DNA from: Symbiodinium natans
Taxonomy: Eukaryota > Sar > Dinophyceae > Suessiales > Symbiodiniaceae
Direction of reading: 5' to 3'
DNA: 64,000 bases
Assembly: GCA_905221605.1 (NCBI GenBank)
Contig: CAJNDS010000277.1
Span: 92,916 to 156,915, forward strand
The notes under the pieces: model-generated
What the model was told of the DNA's origin: nothing
The model's database searches: none
What the model saw: only the letters and a program-made list of their open reading frames with translations
Shown: one piece after another, positions 11,401-22,482 of the stretch
Numbering within the stretch: the first letter of the stretch is position 1
Layout of the letters: every line of letters begins with the position of its first letter
Program-made: the position numbers and the translations under genes

Positions 11401-12288
11401 GAGAGCTGTGTCCGAGCTGTTGTTTTTGCTTAGGAACGAAAGAGATCATTGACCTGCGACCTATGAATGGTGGCTTCCCCATCTTCGATCAGGGACATTT
11501 GGGCAGCTGCACAGCGAACGCTTTGGCGGCAGGCTTCCATTTCGCCCTGCACAAGATGCAGGTGGAGAACCACAAGGACTTCGCAGACTTCACCCCCAGC
11601 CGCCTGTTCATCTACTACAATGAGCGGCTGGTGGAAGGTAGCGTGAATCAGGATGCTGGTGCGATGATCCGTGACGGCATCAAGGTTATGTCGAAGGTGG
11701 GCGTGTGCCCGGAGAGCGTCTGGAAGTACGATGATGGGCCCAGCTTCTTCAAGCAGCAGCCGGATGACAAGGCCTACGAACTGGCCCAGAAGTGCAGGGT
11801 CATGGGCTATGCCCGTGTGGCACAGGACCTGAGCCAGTTCAAGGCGTGCCTGAAGAACGGCTACCCCTTTGTGTTCGGTTTTGCTGTCCTGACAAGCTTC
11901 CAGACAGCGGAGGTTGCCAGGACCGGCAAGATGGTGATGCCCCAGGCGACGGACCAGCAGCTTGGTGGCCATGCCGTGTGCGCCGTGGGCTACGACGACT
12001 TCCAGCAATGCTTCATCGTCCGCAACTCCTGGGGAGAGGGGTTGCTTGTCCGGATGGGCATGTGTGCTAGTGCGAGTAGTTTCAAGTTTGTTCATAGTCA
12101 CTGATGACGGCTTTTGTCACAGGACTGATTGTGTAGTGGGCTTGTGCGCAGCCAGGTGGGGCGACAAGGGCTACTTCTACATGCCATATGAGTACATGTG
12201 CCACCCTGCCCTCGCCTCCGATTTCTGGGCCATCAACTGGGTCGAGGGCTTCAAGAATGCGACCACCAAGAATCCTATTAAGAAGTGA
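8420..12288 (+). CDS. Two-domain papain-like (C1) cysteine peptidase, array copy 2, interrupted by a large intron-like insertion
   Basis: Exons 8420-8639, 8737-8879, 10470-10933, 11048-11348, 11445-12040 and 12156-12288 give the same 619 codons as copy 1. The first-domain exon is split between Lys121 and Asp122 by about 1.59 kb. The only in-frame removal I find uses GACTGG as donor and CACAAG as acceptor, a GA-AG pair, which is among the unusual splice pairs known in dinoflagellates. Both catalytic sets are intact if this is spliced. Without splicing the first domain would stop soon after its catalytic Cys, and the second could only be made from an internal start. One substitution gives DFVDF in place of DFADF right after the insertion. 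Same MGNC start and NPIKK end as the other copies. Confidence 0.8.
9091..9117 (+). repeat. Interstitial telomere-like repeat (TTTAGGG)
   Basis: Three to four head-to-tail GGGTTTA units end the unique left part of the insertion. TTTAGGG is the plant-type telomere unit also reported for dinoflagellates. Confidence 0.8.
9420..10320 (+). repeat. 63-bp minisatellite, about 14 copies
   Basis: The unit includes AATGGATCAAATCGCC, then ACATTCATGCTGAACAATG, then a G-rich stretch with GGGGTCAGAGGGGCC. Two variants occur: A (AAATTCGTGC, GGCCACAGG, GGCCGAAATGG), mostly at the left, and B (ACATTCATGC, GAGGCAAAGG, GGCCAAAATGG), mostly at the right. Because 63 is divisible by three, several frames on both strands stay open for hundreds of codons. 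I read this as a non-coding intronic satellite. Confidence 0.9.
10327..10386 (+). repeat. Degenerate interstitial telomere-like repeat
   Basis: TTTAGGG units mixed with GGTTGAG variants follow the minisatellite and close it on the right, mirroring the block at 9091-9117 in the same orientation. Confidence 0.75.
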
Positions 12289-12673
12289 GATGTTCATGCT
12301 GTTGCTTTGTACAGTCCGTTTGTGGCATCCGGCTATCCCCAGAGGGGTGGCTGGGAGGGAAAAAACCCTGCGATGCGTAGGGGGTTTAACAAAGTATGCT
12401 GTACAGCGTATCGCGTAGGACGGTCTACAGGACTCAGGCAAAAGGTGGCTCACATGCTTTCAGTGGTGCGTGCTGCGGGTCTCTAGCCGTCCCAACACGG
12501 GCCGTGTAGTAGACTCCAGCCGTGGCTAGTTTTTTGGCCAGCTCGCCCGCGGTGTAAAGATAGGCCCCAGCCGCTCCCGTCCCTCGCTGCACGACCTCCG
12601 GCTCAGCTCAGTAGACCATCTCGCGTGCCGTCCTCCCAACGCCCTTGTTGACCACAGATACCTGTTGACCAAG

Positions 12674-15600
12674 ATGGGCAACTGCAACGCCAGCACAGTC
12701 GCCGCGGAGAGCAGCGAGATCCAGGCCGAATCGGCGCAGCGGCATCCAAGCCTGATGTCCCTCCCCCTGCGCACAAACATGAAATTCGGGTGGCGACCCG
12801 ACATGCCGGATCATCGCGACCTCCGCGTGACCTTTGACAAGGTGGATGCTCCCAGCCACATCAAGAAGAGGGCGGAGGGAGACGGGTTTGCAGGTAGCAT
12901 CGCAAGAGTGCCCCTTTTTGTTTCAAGGGTCTCTGGGTTTCATAGGACTAGTTTCAAAGGTCGTTGATGCTCACCTCCATTGAAGCCTAGGAGAACAGGA
13001 GATCATTGACCTGCGACCTATGAATGGTGGCTTCCCCATCTTCGATCAGGGACATTTGGGCAGCTGCACAGCGAACGCTTTGGCGGCAGGCTTCCATTTC
13101 GCCCTGCACAGATGCAGGTGGAGAACCACAAGGACTGGAAGCCCGCCTTTTGCTTGCCTGTAACTTCCTGTGTTTTGCTACATTTACTTGCTTGTGACTT
13201 CTTGTTTTGCTTATTCGTAACTTTCTCCGTGCCGTTTCCCGAGGAGGGGTGCCAAAACCCTTGCTTGCCTATAACACTGTTTTGGCCTCAAACTGCGAAT
13301 GCTGTGAATTCCAGCATGTGCAGTCCGTTACAGGCTTCAACTGGGTTTAGGGTTTAGGGTTTAGGGTTCAGCATCTCAAGTTCGAGCATTTACTAGGCCA
13401 GCAGTGTGTGTGGGCAACGGCAAAGAACCCACCCGCCCAAGGAATCCCACAACATTACGAAAACAAAAAGTTTACTAATTTCTTTTCAGACGCACCAAGA
13501 GGCCAAACAATCACACAGGCCTCAAGTTATTCCATCCAGGAACCCTGAGTCCTGAATCAGTCCTGTGCCCTGCTAGCTTCGTGGCTCTGCTGAGCTGCAG
13601 AGCCTGCCAACTGCACTGAACAAGATTGCCTAATTCGTGCTGAACAATAAGCTGCAAAAGGGGTCAGAGGGGCCAAAATGGATCAAATTGCCTAATTCGT
13701 GCTGATCAATGGGGGTCAAAAGGGTCTGACTTGCCAGAATGGATCAAATCGCCAAATTCGTGCTGAACAAAGGGGGCGAAATGGATCAAATCGCCAAATT
13801 CGTGCTGAACAATGCGGGGGCCACAGGGGTCAGAGAGGCCGAAATGGATCAAATCGCCAAATTCGTGCGGAACACTGCGGGGGCCACAGGGGTCAGAGAG
13901 GCCGAAATGGATCAAATCGCCAAATTCGTGCGGAACAATGCAGGGGCCACAGGGGTCAGAGGGGCCGAAATGGATCAAATCGCCAAATTCGTGCTGAACA
14001 ATGCGGGGGCCACAGGGGTCAGAGAGGCCGAAATGGATCAAATCGCCAAATTCGTGCGGAACAATGCAGGGGCCACAGGGGTCAGAGGGGCCGAAATGGA
14101 TCAAATCGCCAAATTCGTGCTGAACAATGCGGGGGCCAAAGGGGTCAGAGGGGCCAAAATGGATCAAATCGCCACATTCATGCTGAACAATGCGGGAGCC
14201 AAAGGGGTCAGAGGGGCCAAAATGGATCAAATCGCCACATTCATGCTGAACAATGGGGGAGGCAAAGGGGTCAGAGGGGCAAAAATGGATCAAATCGCCA
14301 CATTCATGCTGAACAATGGGGGAGGCAAATGGGTCAGAGGGGCCAAAACGGATCAAATCGCCAAATTCGTGCTGAACAATGCGGGGGCCACAGGGGTCAG
14401 AGGGGCCGAAATGGATCAAATCGCCAAATTCGTGCTGAACAATGCGGGGGCCAAAGGGGTCAGAGGGGCCAAAATGGATCAAATCGCCACATTCATGCTG
14501 AACAATGCGGGAGGCAAAGGGGTCAGAGGGGCCAAAATGGATCAAATCGCCACATTCATGCTGAACAATGTCAGAGGGGGGGCCACAGGGGTCAGAGCCA
14601 AAATGGGGCCGCAAATGGATCAAATCGCCAAATTCGTGCTGAACAATGCGCGGGCCAAAGGGGTCAGAGGGGCCAAAATGGATCAAATCGCCACTTTCAT
14701 CCTGAACAATGCGGGAGCCAAAGGGTCAGAGGGGCCAAAATGGATCAAATCGCCACATTCATGCTGAACAATGCGGGGGCCAAAGGGGTCAGAGGGGCCA
14801 AAATGGATCAAATCGCCACATTCATGCTGAACAATGGGGGAGGCAAAGGGGTCAGAGGGGCCAAAATGGATCAAATCGCCACATTCATGCTGAACAATGG
14901 GGGAGGCAAAGGGGTCAGAGGGGCCAAAATGGATCAAATCGCCACATTCATGCTGAACAATGGGGGAGGCAAAGGGGTCAGAGGGGCCAAAATGGATCAA
15001 ATCGCCACATTCATGCTGAACAATGGGGGAGGCAAATGGGTCAGAGGGGCCAAAATGGATCAAATCGCCACATTCATGCTGAACAATGGGGGAGGCAAAG
15101 GGGTCAGAGGAGCCAAAATGGATCAAATCGCCAAATTCGTGCTGAACAATGGGGGTCAGAGGGGCCGAAATGGATCGAATCGCCAAGTTGGTGCTGAACA
15201 ACGGGGGGAAAAATTGATCAAATCGCCAAATTCGTGTTTAACATTTAGGGTTATATGGTAGGGAGGTTTAGGGTTGAGGGTTGAGGGTTTAGGGTGTCCA
15301 GGTACTAAAAGTCACGACTAAGCACAAAAAAAGATAAAAAGCTACATCTACCCTAGCTACCACAAGGACTTCGCAGACTTCACCCCCAGCCGCCTGTTCA
15401 TCTACTACAATGAGCGGCTGGTGGAAGGCAGCGTGAATCAGGATGCTGGTGCGATGATCCGTGACGGCATCAAGGTTATGTCGAAGGTGGGCGTGTGCCC
15501 GGAGAGCGTCTGGAAGTACGATGATGGGCCCAGCTTCTTCAAGCAGCAGCCGGATGACAAGGCCTACGAACTGGCTCAGAAGTGCAGGGTCATGGGCTAT

Positions 15601-17190
15601 GCCCGTGTGGCACAGGACCTGAGCCAGTTCAAGGCGTGCCTGAAGAACGGCTACCCCTTTGTGTTCGGTTTCGCTGTTCTGACAAGCTTCCAGACAGCGG
15701 AGGTTGCCAGGACCGGCAAGATGGTGATGCCCCAGGCGACGGACCAGCAGCTTGGTGGCCATGCCGTGTGCGCCGTGGGCTACGACGACTTCCAGCAATG
15801 CTTCATCGTCCGCAACTCCTGGGGAGAGGGGTTGCTTGTCCGGATGGGGCACGTGTGCTAGTTTCAAGTATGTTCATTGTTCATAGTCACTGATGATGAC
15901 GGTTTTTGCCACAGCACTGATTGTGTAGTGGGCTTGCGCGAAGCCAGGTGGGGCGACAAGGGCTACTTCTACATGCCATACGAGTACATGTGCCACCCTG
16001 CCCTCGCTTCCGATTTCTGGGCCATCAACTGGGTTGAGGGCTTCAAGAACACTAGCAGCGTGACGTCGGCGAGTGGCATGCTGCAAGCTGGATCGGTGCC
16101 GAGGCATCCGAGTGTGTTGTCCCTGCCGATGCGAACGCACATGAAGTTCGGGTGGCGACCCGACATGCCAGACCATCGGGACCTTCACATGACATTTGAC
16201 AAGGTCAACGCTCCCAGCCAGATCAAGAGGAGGGCTGAGGGAGACACGGTCTGCTTAAAGTGTTTCTTTAAAATTACTTGGTGATTTCTGCCGAAGCAGT
16301 AGAGAGCTGTGTTCGAGCTGTGGTTTTTGCTTAGGAACGAAAGAGATCATTGACCTGCGACCTATGAATGGTGGCTTCCCCATCTTCGATCAGGGACATC
16401 TGGGCAGCTGCACAGCGAACGCTTTGGCGGCAGGCTTCCATTTCGCCCTGCACAAGATGCAGGTGGAGAACCACAAGGACTTCGCAGACTTCACCCCCAG
16501 CCGCCTGTTCATCTACTACAATGAGCGGCTGGTGGAAGGTAGCGTGAATCAGGATGCTGGTGCGATGATCCGTGACGGCATCAAGGTTATGTCGAAGGTG
16601 GGCGTGTGCCCGGAGAGCGTCTGGAAGTACGATGATGGGCCCAGCTTCTTCAAGCAGCAGCCGGATGACAAGGCCTACGAACTGGCCCAGAAGTGCAGGG
16701 TCATGGGCTATGCCCGTGTGGCACAGGACCTGAGCCAGTTCAAGGCGTGCCTGAAGAACGGCTACCCCTTTGTGTTCGGTTTTGCTGTCCTGACAAGCTT
16801 CCAGACAGCGGAGGTTGCCAGGACCGGCAAGATGGTGATGCCCCAGGCGACGGACCAGCAGCTTGGTGGCCATGCCGTGTGCGCCGTGGGCTACGACGAC
16901 TTCCAGCAATGCTTCATCGTCCGCAACTCTTGGGGCGAGGGGTTGCTTGTCCGGATGGGGCGCGTGTGCTAGTGCTGCTAGTTTCAAGTATGTTCATAGT
17001 CACTGATGACGGTTTTTGTCACAGGACAGATTGTGTAGCGGGCTCGTGCGCAGCCAGGTGGGGCGACAAGGGCTACTTCTACATGCCATATGAGTACATG
17101 TGCCACCCTGCCCTCGCCTCCGATTTCTGGGCCATCAACTGGGTCGAGGGCTTCAAGAATGCGACCACCAAGAATCCTATTAAGAAGTGA
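12674..17190 (+). CDS. Two-domain papain-like (C1) cysteine peptidase, array copy 3, frameshifted
   Basis: Exons 12674-12893, 12991-13132, 15367-15830, 15948-16248, 16346-16941 and 17058-17190 match the other copies except that the second exon is 142 nt, not 143. One A is missing in the run of GCACAAGATGC (here GCACAGATGC, near 13110), which shifts the frame just after the catalytic Cys region of domain 1. Either this copy is a pseudogene for domain 1 or the base is a sequencing error. It carries the same insertion at the same codon as copy 2, with a longer minisatellite. The second domain and the NPIKK end are intact. Acceptor and donor contexts match those of the other copies. Confidence 0.7.
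13345..13369 (+). repeat. Interstitial telomere-like repeat (TTTAGGG)
   Basis: Counterpart of the left block in the copy-2 insertion; three to four GGGTTTA units. Confidence 0.8.
13621..15237 (+). repeat. 63-bp minisatellite, about 25 copies
   Basis: Same two unit variants as in copy 2, but here they alternate in blocks (A, B, A, B) around 14350-14640. One irregular unit at 14570-14620 carries an AGGGGGGGCC interruption. The alternation suggests block duplication by unequal exchange after the genes were duplicated. The long open frames on both strands follow from the 63-bp period. Confidence 0.9.
15244..15295 (+). repeat. Degenerate interstitial telomere-like repeat
   Basis: TTTAGGG and GGTTGAG units after the minisatellite, slightly shorter than the matching block at 10327-10386. 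Confidence 0.75.
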
Positions 17191-17579
17191 GATGTTCATG
17201 CTGTTGCTTTGTACAGTCCGTTTGTGGGGCATCCGGCTATCCCCAGAGGGGTGGCTGGCCGGAAAAAAACCCTGCGATGCGTAGGGGGTTTAACAAAGTA
17301 TGCTGTACAGCGTATCGCGTAGGACGGTCTACAGGACTCAGGCAAAAGGTGGCTCACATGCTTTCAGTGGTGCGTGCTGCGGGTCTCTAGCCGTCCCAAC
17401 ACGGGCCGTGTAGTAGACTCCAGCCGTGGCTAGTATTTAGGCCAGCTCGCTCGCGGTGTAAAGATAGGCCCCAGCCGCTCCCGTCCCTCACTGCACGACT
17501 TCCGGCTCAGCTCAGTAGACCATCTCGCGTGCCGTCCTCCCAACGCCCTTGTTGACCGCAGATATACCTGTTGACCAAG

Positions 17580-19862
17580 ATGGGCAACTGCAACGCCAGC
17601 ACCGTCGCCGCGGAGAGCAGCGAGATCCAGGCCGAATCGGCGCAGCGGCATCCAAGCCTGATGTCCCTCCCCCTGCGCACAAACATGAAATTCGGGTGGC
17701 GACCCGACATGCCGGATCATCGCGACCTCCGCGTGACCTTTGACAAGGTGGATGCTCCCAGCCACATCAAGAAGAGGGCGGAGGGAGACGGGTTTGCAGG
17801 TAGCATCGCAAGAGTGCCCCTTTTTGTTTCAAGGGTCTCTGGGTTTCATAGGACTAGTTTCAAAGGTCGTTGATGCTCACCTCCATTGAAGCCTAGGAGA
17901 ACAGGAGATCATTGACCTGCGACCTATGAATGGTGGCTTCCCCATCTTCGATCAGGGACATTTGGGCAGCTGCACAGCGAACGCTTTGGCGGCAGGCTTC
18001 CATTTCGCCCTGCACAAGATGCAGGTGGAGAACCACAAGGACTTCGCAGACTTCACCCCCAGCCGCCTGTTCATCTACTACAATGAGCGGCTGGTGGAAG
18101 GCAGCGTGAATCAGGATGCTGGTGCGATGATCCGTGACGGCATCAAGGTTATGTCGAAGGTGGGCGTGTGCCCGGAGAGCGTCTGGAAGTACGATGATGG
18201 GCCCAGCTTCTTCAAGCAGCAGCCGGATGACAAGGCCTACGAACTGGCCCAGAAGTGCAGGGTCATGGGCTATGCCCGTGTGGCACAGGACCTGAGCCAG
18301 TTCAAGGCGTGCCTGAAGAACGGCTACCCCTTTGTGTTCGGTTTCGCTGTCCTGACAAGCTTCCAGACAGCGGAGGTTGCCAGGACCGGCAAGATGGTGA
18401 TGCCCCAGGCGACGGACCAGCAGCTTGGTGGCCATGCCGTGTGCGCAGTGGGCTACGACGACTTCCAGCAATGCTTCATCGTCCGCAACTCCTGGGGAGA
18501 GGGGTTGCTTGTCCGGATGGGGCGCGTGTGCTAGTGCTGCTAGTTTCAAGTATATTCATAGTCACTGACTACGGCTTTTGTCACAGGACTGATTGTGTAG
18601 TGGGCTTGTGCGCAGCCAGGTGGGGCGACAAGGGCTACTTCTACATGCCATATGAGTACATGTGCCACCCTGCCCTCGCCTCCGATTTCTGGGCCATCAA
18701 CTGGGTCGAGGGCTTCAAGAACACAAGCAGCGTGACGTCGGCGAGTGGCATGCTGCAAGCTGGATCGGTGCCGAGGCATCCGAGTGTGTTGTCCCTGCCG
18801 ATGCGAACGCACATGAAGTTCGGGTGGCGACCCGACATGCCAGACCATCGGGACCTTCACATGACATTTGACAAGGTCAACGCTCCCAGCCAGATCAAGA
18901 GGAGGGCTGAGGGAGACACGGTCTGCTTCAAGTGTTTCTTTAAAATTACTTGGTGATTTCTGCCGAAGCAGTAGAGAGCTGTGTTCGAGCTGTGGTTTTT
19001 GCTTAGGAACGAAAGAGATCATTGACCTGCGACCGATGAATGGTGGCTTCCCCATCTTCGATCAGGGACATTTGGGCAGCTGCACAGCGAACGCTTTGGC
19101 GGCAGGCTTCCATTTCGCCCTGCACAAGATGCAGGTGGAGAACCACAAGGACTTCGCAGACTTCACCCCCAGCCGCCTGTTCATCTACTACAATGAGCGG
19201 CTGGTGGAAGGTAGCGTGAATCAGGATGCTGGTGCGATGATCCGTGACGGCATCAAGGTTATGTCGAAGGTGGGCGTGTGCCCGGAGAGCGTCTGGAAGT
19301 ACGATGATGGGCCCAGCTTCTTCAAGCAGCAGCCGGATGACAAGGCCTACGAACTGGCCCAGAAGTGCAGGGTCATGGGCTATGCCCGTGTGGCACAGGA
19401 CCTGAGCCAGTTCAAGGCGTGCCTGAAGAACGGCTACCCCTTTGTGTTCGGTTTCGCTGTCCTGACAAGCTTCCAGACAGCGGAGGTTGCCAGGACCGGC
19501 AAGATGGTGATGCCCCAGGCGACGGACCAGCAGCTTGGTGGCCATGCCGTGTGCGCAGTGGGCTACGACGACTTCCAGCAATGCTTCATCGTCCGCAACT
19601 CCTGGGGAGAAGGGTTGCTTGTCCGGATGGGGCACGTGTGCTAGTGCTGCTAGTTTCAAGTATGTTCATAGTCACTGATGACGGCTTTTGTCACAGGACA
19701 GATTGTGTAGTGGGCTTGTGCGCAGCCAGGTGGGGCGACAAGGGCTACTTCTACATGCCATATGAGTACATGTGCCACCCTGCCCTCGCCTCCGATTTCT
19801 GGGCCATCAACTGGGTCGAGGGCTTCAAGAATGCGACCACCAAGAATCCTATTAAGAAGTGA
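17580..19862 (+). CDS. Two-domain papain-like (C1) cysteine peptidase, array copy 4
   Basis: Exons 17580-17799, 17897-18503, 18620-18920, 19018-19613 and 19730-19862 join to 619 codons in frame. Both catalytic sets (Gln, Cys, His, Asn) are present, with the same MGNC start and NPIKK end. The first-domain exon is uninterrupted, as in copy 1, so the large insertion is confined to the two middle copies. The 3' region diverges from the other units at about 19930, marking the array end. Small differences lie mainly in introns, for example TATTCA for TGTTCA near 18550. With copy 1 this is the most likely fully functional copy. Confidence 0.85.
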
Positions 19863-19930
19863 GATGATCATGCTGTTGCTTTGTACAGTCAGTTCGTGGG
19901 GCATCCGGCTATCCCCAGAGGGGTGGCCGG

Positions 19931-20476
19931 TGTAAAAAACATGCAAGCCTTAAGCGAGTGTACTTTGAGGGCATGCTGCACAGCATGTTGTGTTGGACGG
20001 TCCGCAGCACTCGGCGGGAAAAGACAAAGCTCAAAACATTGACCATTTGTGAGAAAGCATTGCTGTAGCTCGGCTGTTTAGAGATGATTTAGGGACGGAG
20101 CTGGCTGTTTAAGCTTTAGGCCTCAGGGTAACTACAGTTTGAGGCTCCCATTTCATCTCCTGGCACCGGCAGCCGGCGAAGTGTCGTGTCTGCGAAAGTG
20201 TGCAGCGCGGCAGCATGGGCTCGAGAAGCTTCAGGTTGTGATTGTGAAGGGCTGAAGTACCTTGTAGGCACCTTGCAGACCCTCTGATCCTCCTTGATCA
20301 TGATGCAAAGCATGTCCCCATCGAGTCAGGCTGGAGTTTTGGGGCGACGGTCCCTGGCTCGGTACTTCTGGGCAGCAGTAGGATTTCATGCGAGAGGGGG
20401 GGCGGGGTGGGCCAGAGTCGGTCAAGGCTAGGCTGAGCTAGGGAGTCAACCCAGGCATCGCCGAGACACGGAGACG
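19931..20476. other. No gene seen
   Basis: Unique sequence between the peptidase array and a large simple repeat. Only short overlapping frames are open; none shows a family signature. Confidence 0.4.
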
Positions 20477-20872
20477 CGCGCGCGTGCACGCGCGCGCGCG
20501 CGTCACCTGCGCGCACACACGCACACGCACACGCCCACGCCCGCGCAGCACGCACACGCACACGCACACGCACGCGCACGCGCACGCGCACGCGCACGCG
20601 CACACCCACGCACACCCACACGCACACCCGCGCGCACCCGCGCACACCCACGCACACCCACGCACACCCACACGAACACCCACGCACACCCACGCACACC
20701 CACGCACACCCATGCACACCCACGCACACCCACGCACACCCACACGAACACCCACGCACACCCACGCACACCCACGCACACCCACGCACACCCACACGAA
20801 CACCCATGCACACCCACGCACACCCACGCACACCCACGAACACACACACGAACACGAACACGAACACGAACA
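20477..20872. repeat. CACGCA/CACACC-type simple repeat, about 400 bp
   Basis: Starts with alternating CG (purine-pyrimidine), passes into ACGCAC and CACCCACGCA units and ends in CGAACA units. It keeps frames open on both strands (Val/Gly/Cys/Trp-rich on the minus strand) purely from composition. Alternating CG and CA tracts can adopt Z-DNA. Confidence 0.9.
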
Positions 20873-21510
20873 GGTGTTTTGCAAGTGGGGAAGCACGCAC
20901 GCTTGAAACCTGAATCTCCAGAAAGCCCTGCAGGGCAAGTTGGGGGAAGTCTTGACGCAAAACAATAGCTCCTGGCAAAGATTGGAGAACTAAGGTGCCG
21001 TGTGCCTGGATGATGTTTGGGGCCACGTCCGGTGGCGTTGCTATGGCCTCCCAAGAAAGGCCAAGCAGAAGCCAGATGATGCGGAGCGGCAGTGTCAAGA
21101 AGGCCTGCTACGGTGCAACTCTCAATGGAGAGTGCTTTGGTGGACTGTAAAGCGGCCATTCCCGCACCAAAGCCGGTGTGGATGTAAGGACCCCCCAACG
21201 CACGTGCCAGGCTTGGATACTGAGGGTCTGCATCTGGGGCACCAGCGGTACCATTGCCCGCGTTGCGACACCTGGCATGACAAGCCGCTAGCTTCGGCCA
21301 GTAGGATCCTTCCGTTGCGTCTTACTGTCTTACTGTTGCAAAAGCCTTGTCGCCTGGGTTCGCTGCGGCGGGGCTGTCCCGCGTCGTAGTTGTGTCAGTT
21401 GTGTTTCTTTTCTTTCCCAAGCTGCCAGTAAGCCAGAACTCTGACCCCTCAACCTCTTCGCACGCAAGGAGGTCATCGGTTCTGACTCGCGAGACATCTG
21501 CGGAGCTTGC
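20873..21510. other. No gene supported
   Basis: GC-rich unique sequence with short overlapping frames. No domain or exon signal is strong enough to annotate. Confidence 0.35.
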
Positions 21511-21714
21511 GTGCATGGCAGCTCTGGCTCCACCATAATGAGCATGGCCGAAACCTCGGCGGCCAAGCAGCTGCCAATCTTCCGAACACATGTGATGAAG
21601 GCAGAGCGTTCAGTACCGGCGTTGGATTGGGGTTTGGGCTGGCTCTCCCACTGCTCAGACATCCTCTGGACAGGCGATCAAGGAGGTGATCTACGAGTCT
21701 GGCCCTTTGCTTGA
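21511..21714 (+). CDS. Possible exon with a WD40-like repeat
   Basis: The frame from an ATG at 21511 (or 21541/21547) contains MAETSAAKQLPIFRTHVMKA and then SVPALDW, with ILWTGDQGGDLRVWPFA near its end. The last part fits the D strand and WD-type end of a WD40 repeat. A single repeat is too little for a propeller, so more exons would be needed. Downstream stretches at about 22035-22130 (ETFQETMKRALRVLEYLRD) also look exon-like on the same strand, but the link is a guess. Confidence 0.3.
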   Translation: MHGSSGSTIMSMAETSAAKQLPIFRTHVMKAERSVPALDWGLGWLSHCSDILWTGDQGGDLRVWPFA

Positions 21715-21860
21715 GTCTTGGCAGAGCCAGTCCACAAACAGCACAATTGTGAACATTGAGACAAGATAAGAAAGTGCTGGGCCATCCACAAAGCAGATAC
21801 AGTGCCAACGATGCCGCTTGTATAATAAAGAGCTCTGGATGTCAGGAGAGGGAGAGAAGG

Positions 21861-21866
<6 letters not shown>

Positions 21867-21898
<32 letters not shown>

Positions 21899-21962
21899 CG
21901 AGAGAGAGAGCGAGCGAGAGAGCGAGCGAGAGAGCGAGCGAGAGAGAGAGAGAGAGAGAGAA
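21867..21962. repeat. GA-rich simple repeat
   Basis: GAGA tracts with GAGC interruptions on the + strand; a pure purine strand of about 95 bp. Confidence 0.9.
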
Positions 21963-22482
21963 GAAGAAGCAGAGGAGAAAAAAATGCAAGATCCGCAACC
22001 GGCTGCAACGGATGTCTTGTCAAGGAGACGTTTCAGGAGACCATGAAGAGGGCCCTTCGTGTGCTTGAGTATCTGCGAGACCCCACAAACGAACAGCTGG
22101 AGTTGAAGGCGGGTGCAGGTGATTCTACGGGCTGGTTTCGGAGGCGACCGATTTAGCCAGAAGGGTCATGTGTCACATGTGCTTGATTGGGAGTTTAGAT
22201 TTGCACTGAAAGCAACCGCATCTGTGTGTGTGTGTATGTTTGCTACCGTGCCCCATCAGCGGAAGTTAGCGCATGAAGCACGGGCCCTCCTGAACGCGTT
22301 TTGTCGTGAGAGCAGGTCTGGAAGTACTGCTTTGCAGCGAGTGCTGTGTTATTTGTGGCCCAGCTGATTGCCGGTCATTTCCGCGCGTGTTTCCATTTCT
22401 CTTGGAGCTGTCTGCTTCAGATTCAATACATGACTAGCCCACCCTTGTCGGCTTCAGTCGGCTTTGCCACATACTGTACACC

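Larger units (their letters stand above)
13125..15370 (+). mobile_element. Insertion in peptidase copy 3, same site as in copy 2
   Basis: ACCACAAGGACT at 13125-13136 and 15359-15370 bounds 2,234 bp. Left and right unique parts match the copy-2 insertion almost base for base, so one insertion event came first and the whole gene was then duplicated. The size difference is nearly all minisatellite copy number, with small deletions in the flanks (for example a shortened stretch near 13620 and 15335). Confidence 0.7.
5652..19930 (+). repeat. Tandem gene array, four head-to-tail copies
   Basis: Four units repeat promoter region, exons, introns and 3' region with very few differences. Spacing from stop to next ATG is 381, 385 and 389 bp. 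Homology starts at the CCGCTCCCGTCCCT stretch upstream of gene 1 and ends about 19930 after gene 4, where the 3' region stops matching the earlier spacers. Units 2 and 3 are longer because each holds a minisatellite insertion. Introns are as similar as exons, which points to recent duplication or ongoing gene conversion. Tandem arrays of this kind are common in dinoflagellates. Confidence 0.9.

Noticed and set aside
9420-15237. A CRISPR array
   Set aside because: Units are contiguous with no unique spacers, period 63 bp, in a eukaryotic gene intron.
13699-15261. 520-codon reading frame and companions in other frames and on the other strand
   Set aside because: Produced by the 63-bp satellite whose period is a multiple of three; no start context, no domain, lies inside the inferred intron.
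20298-21098. Cys/Val/Gly/Trp-rich frames resembling a repeat protein
   Set aside because: Simple CACGCA-type repeat read in frame; composition explains it fully.
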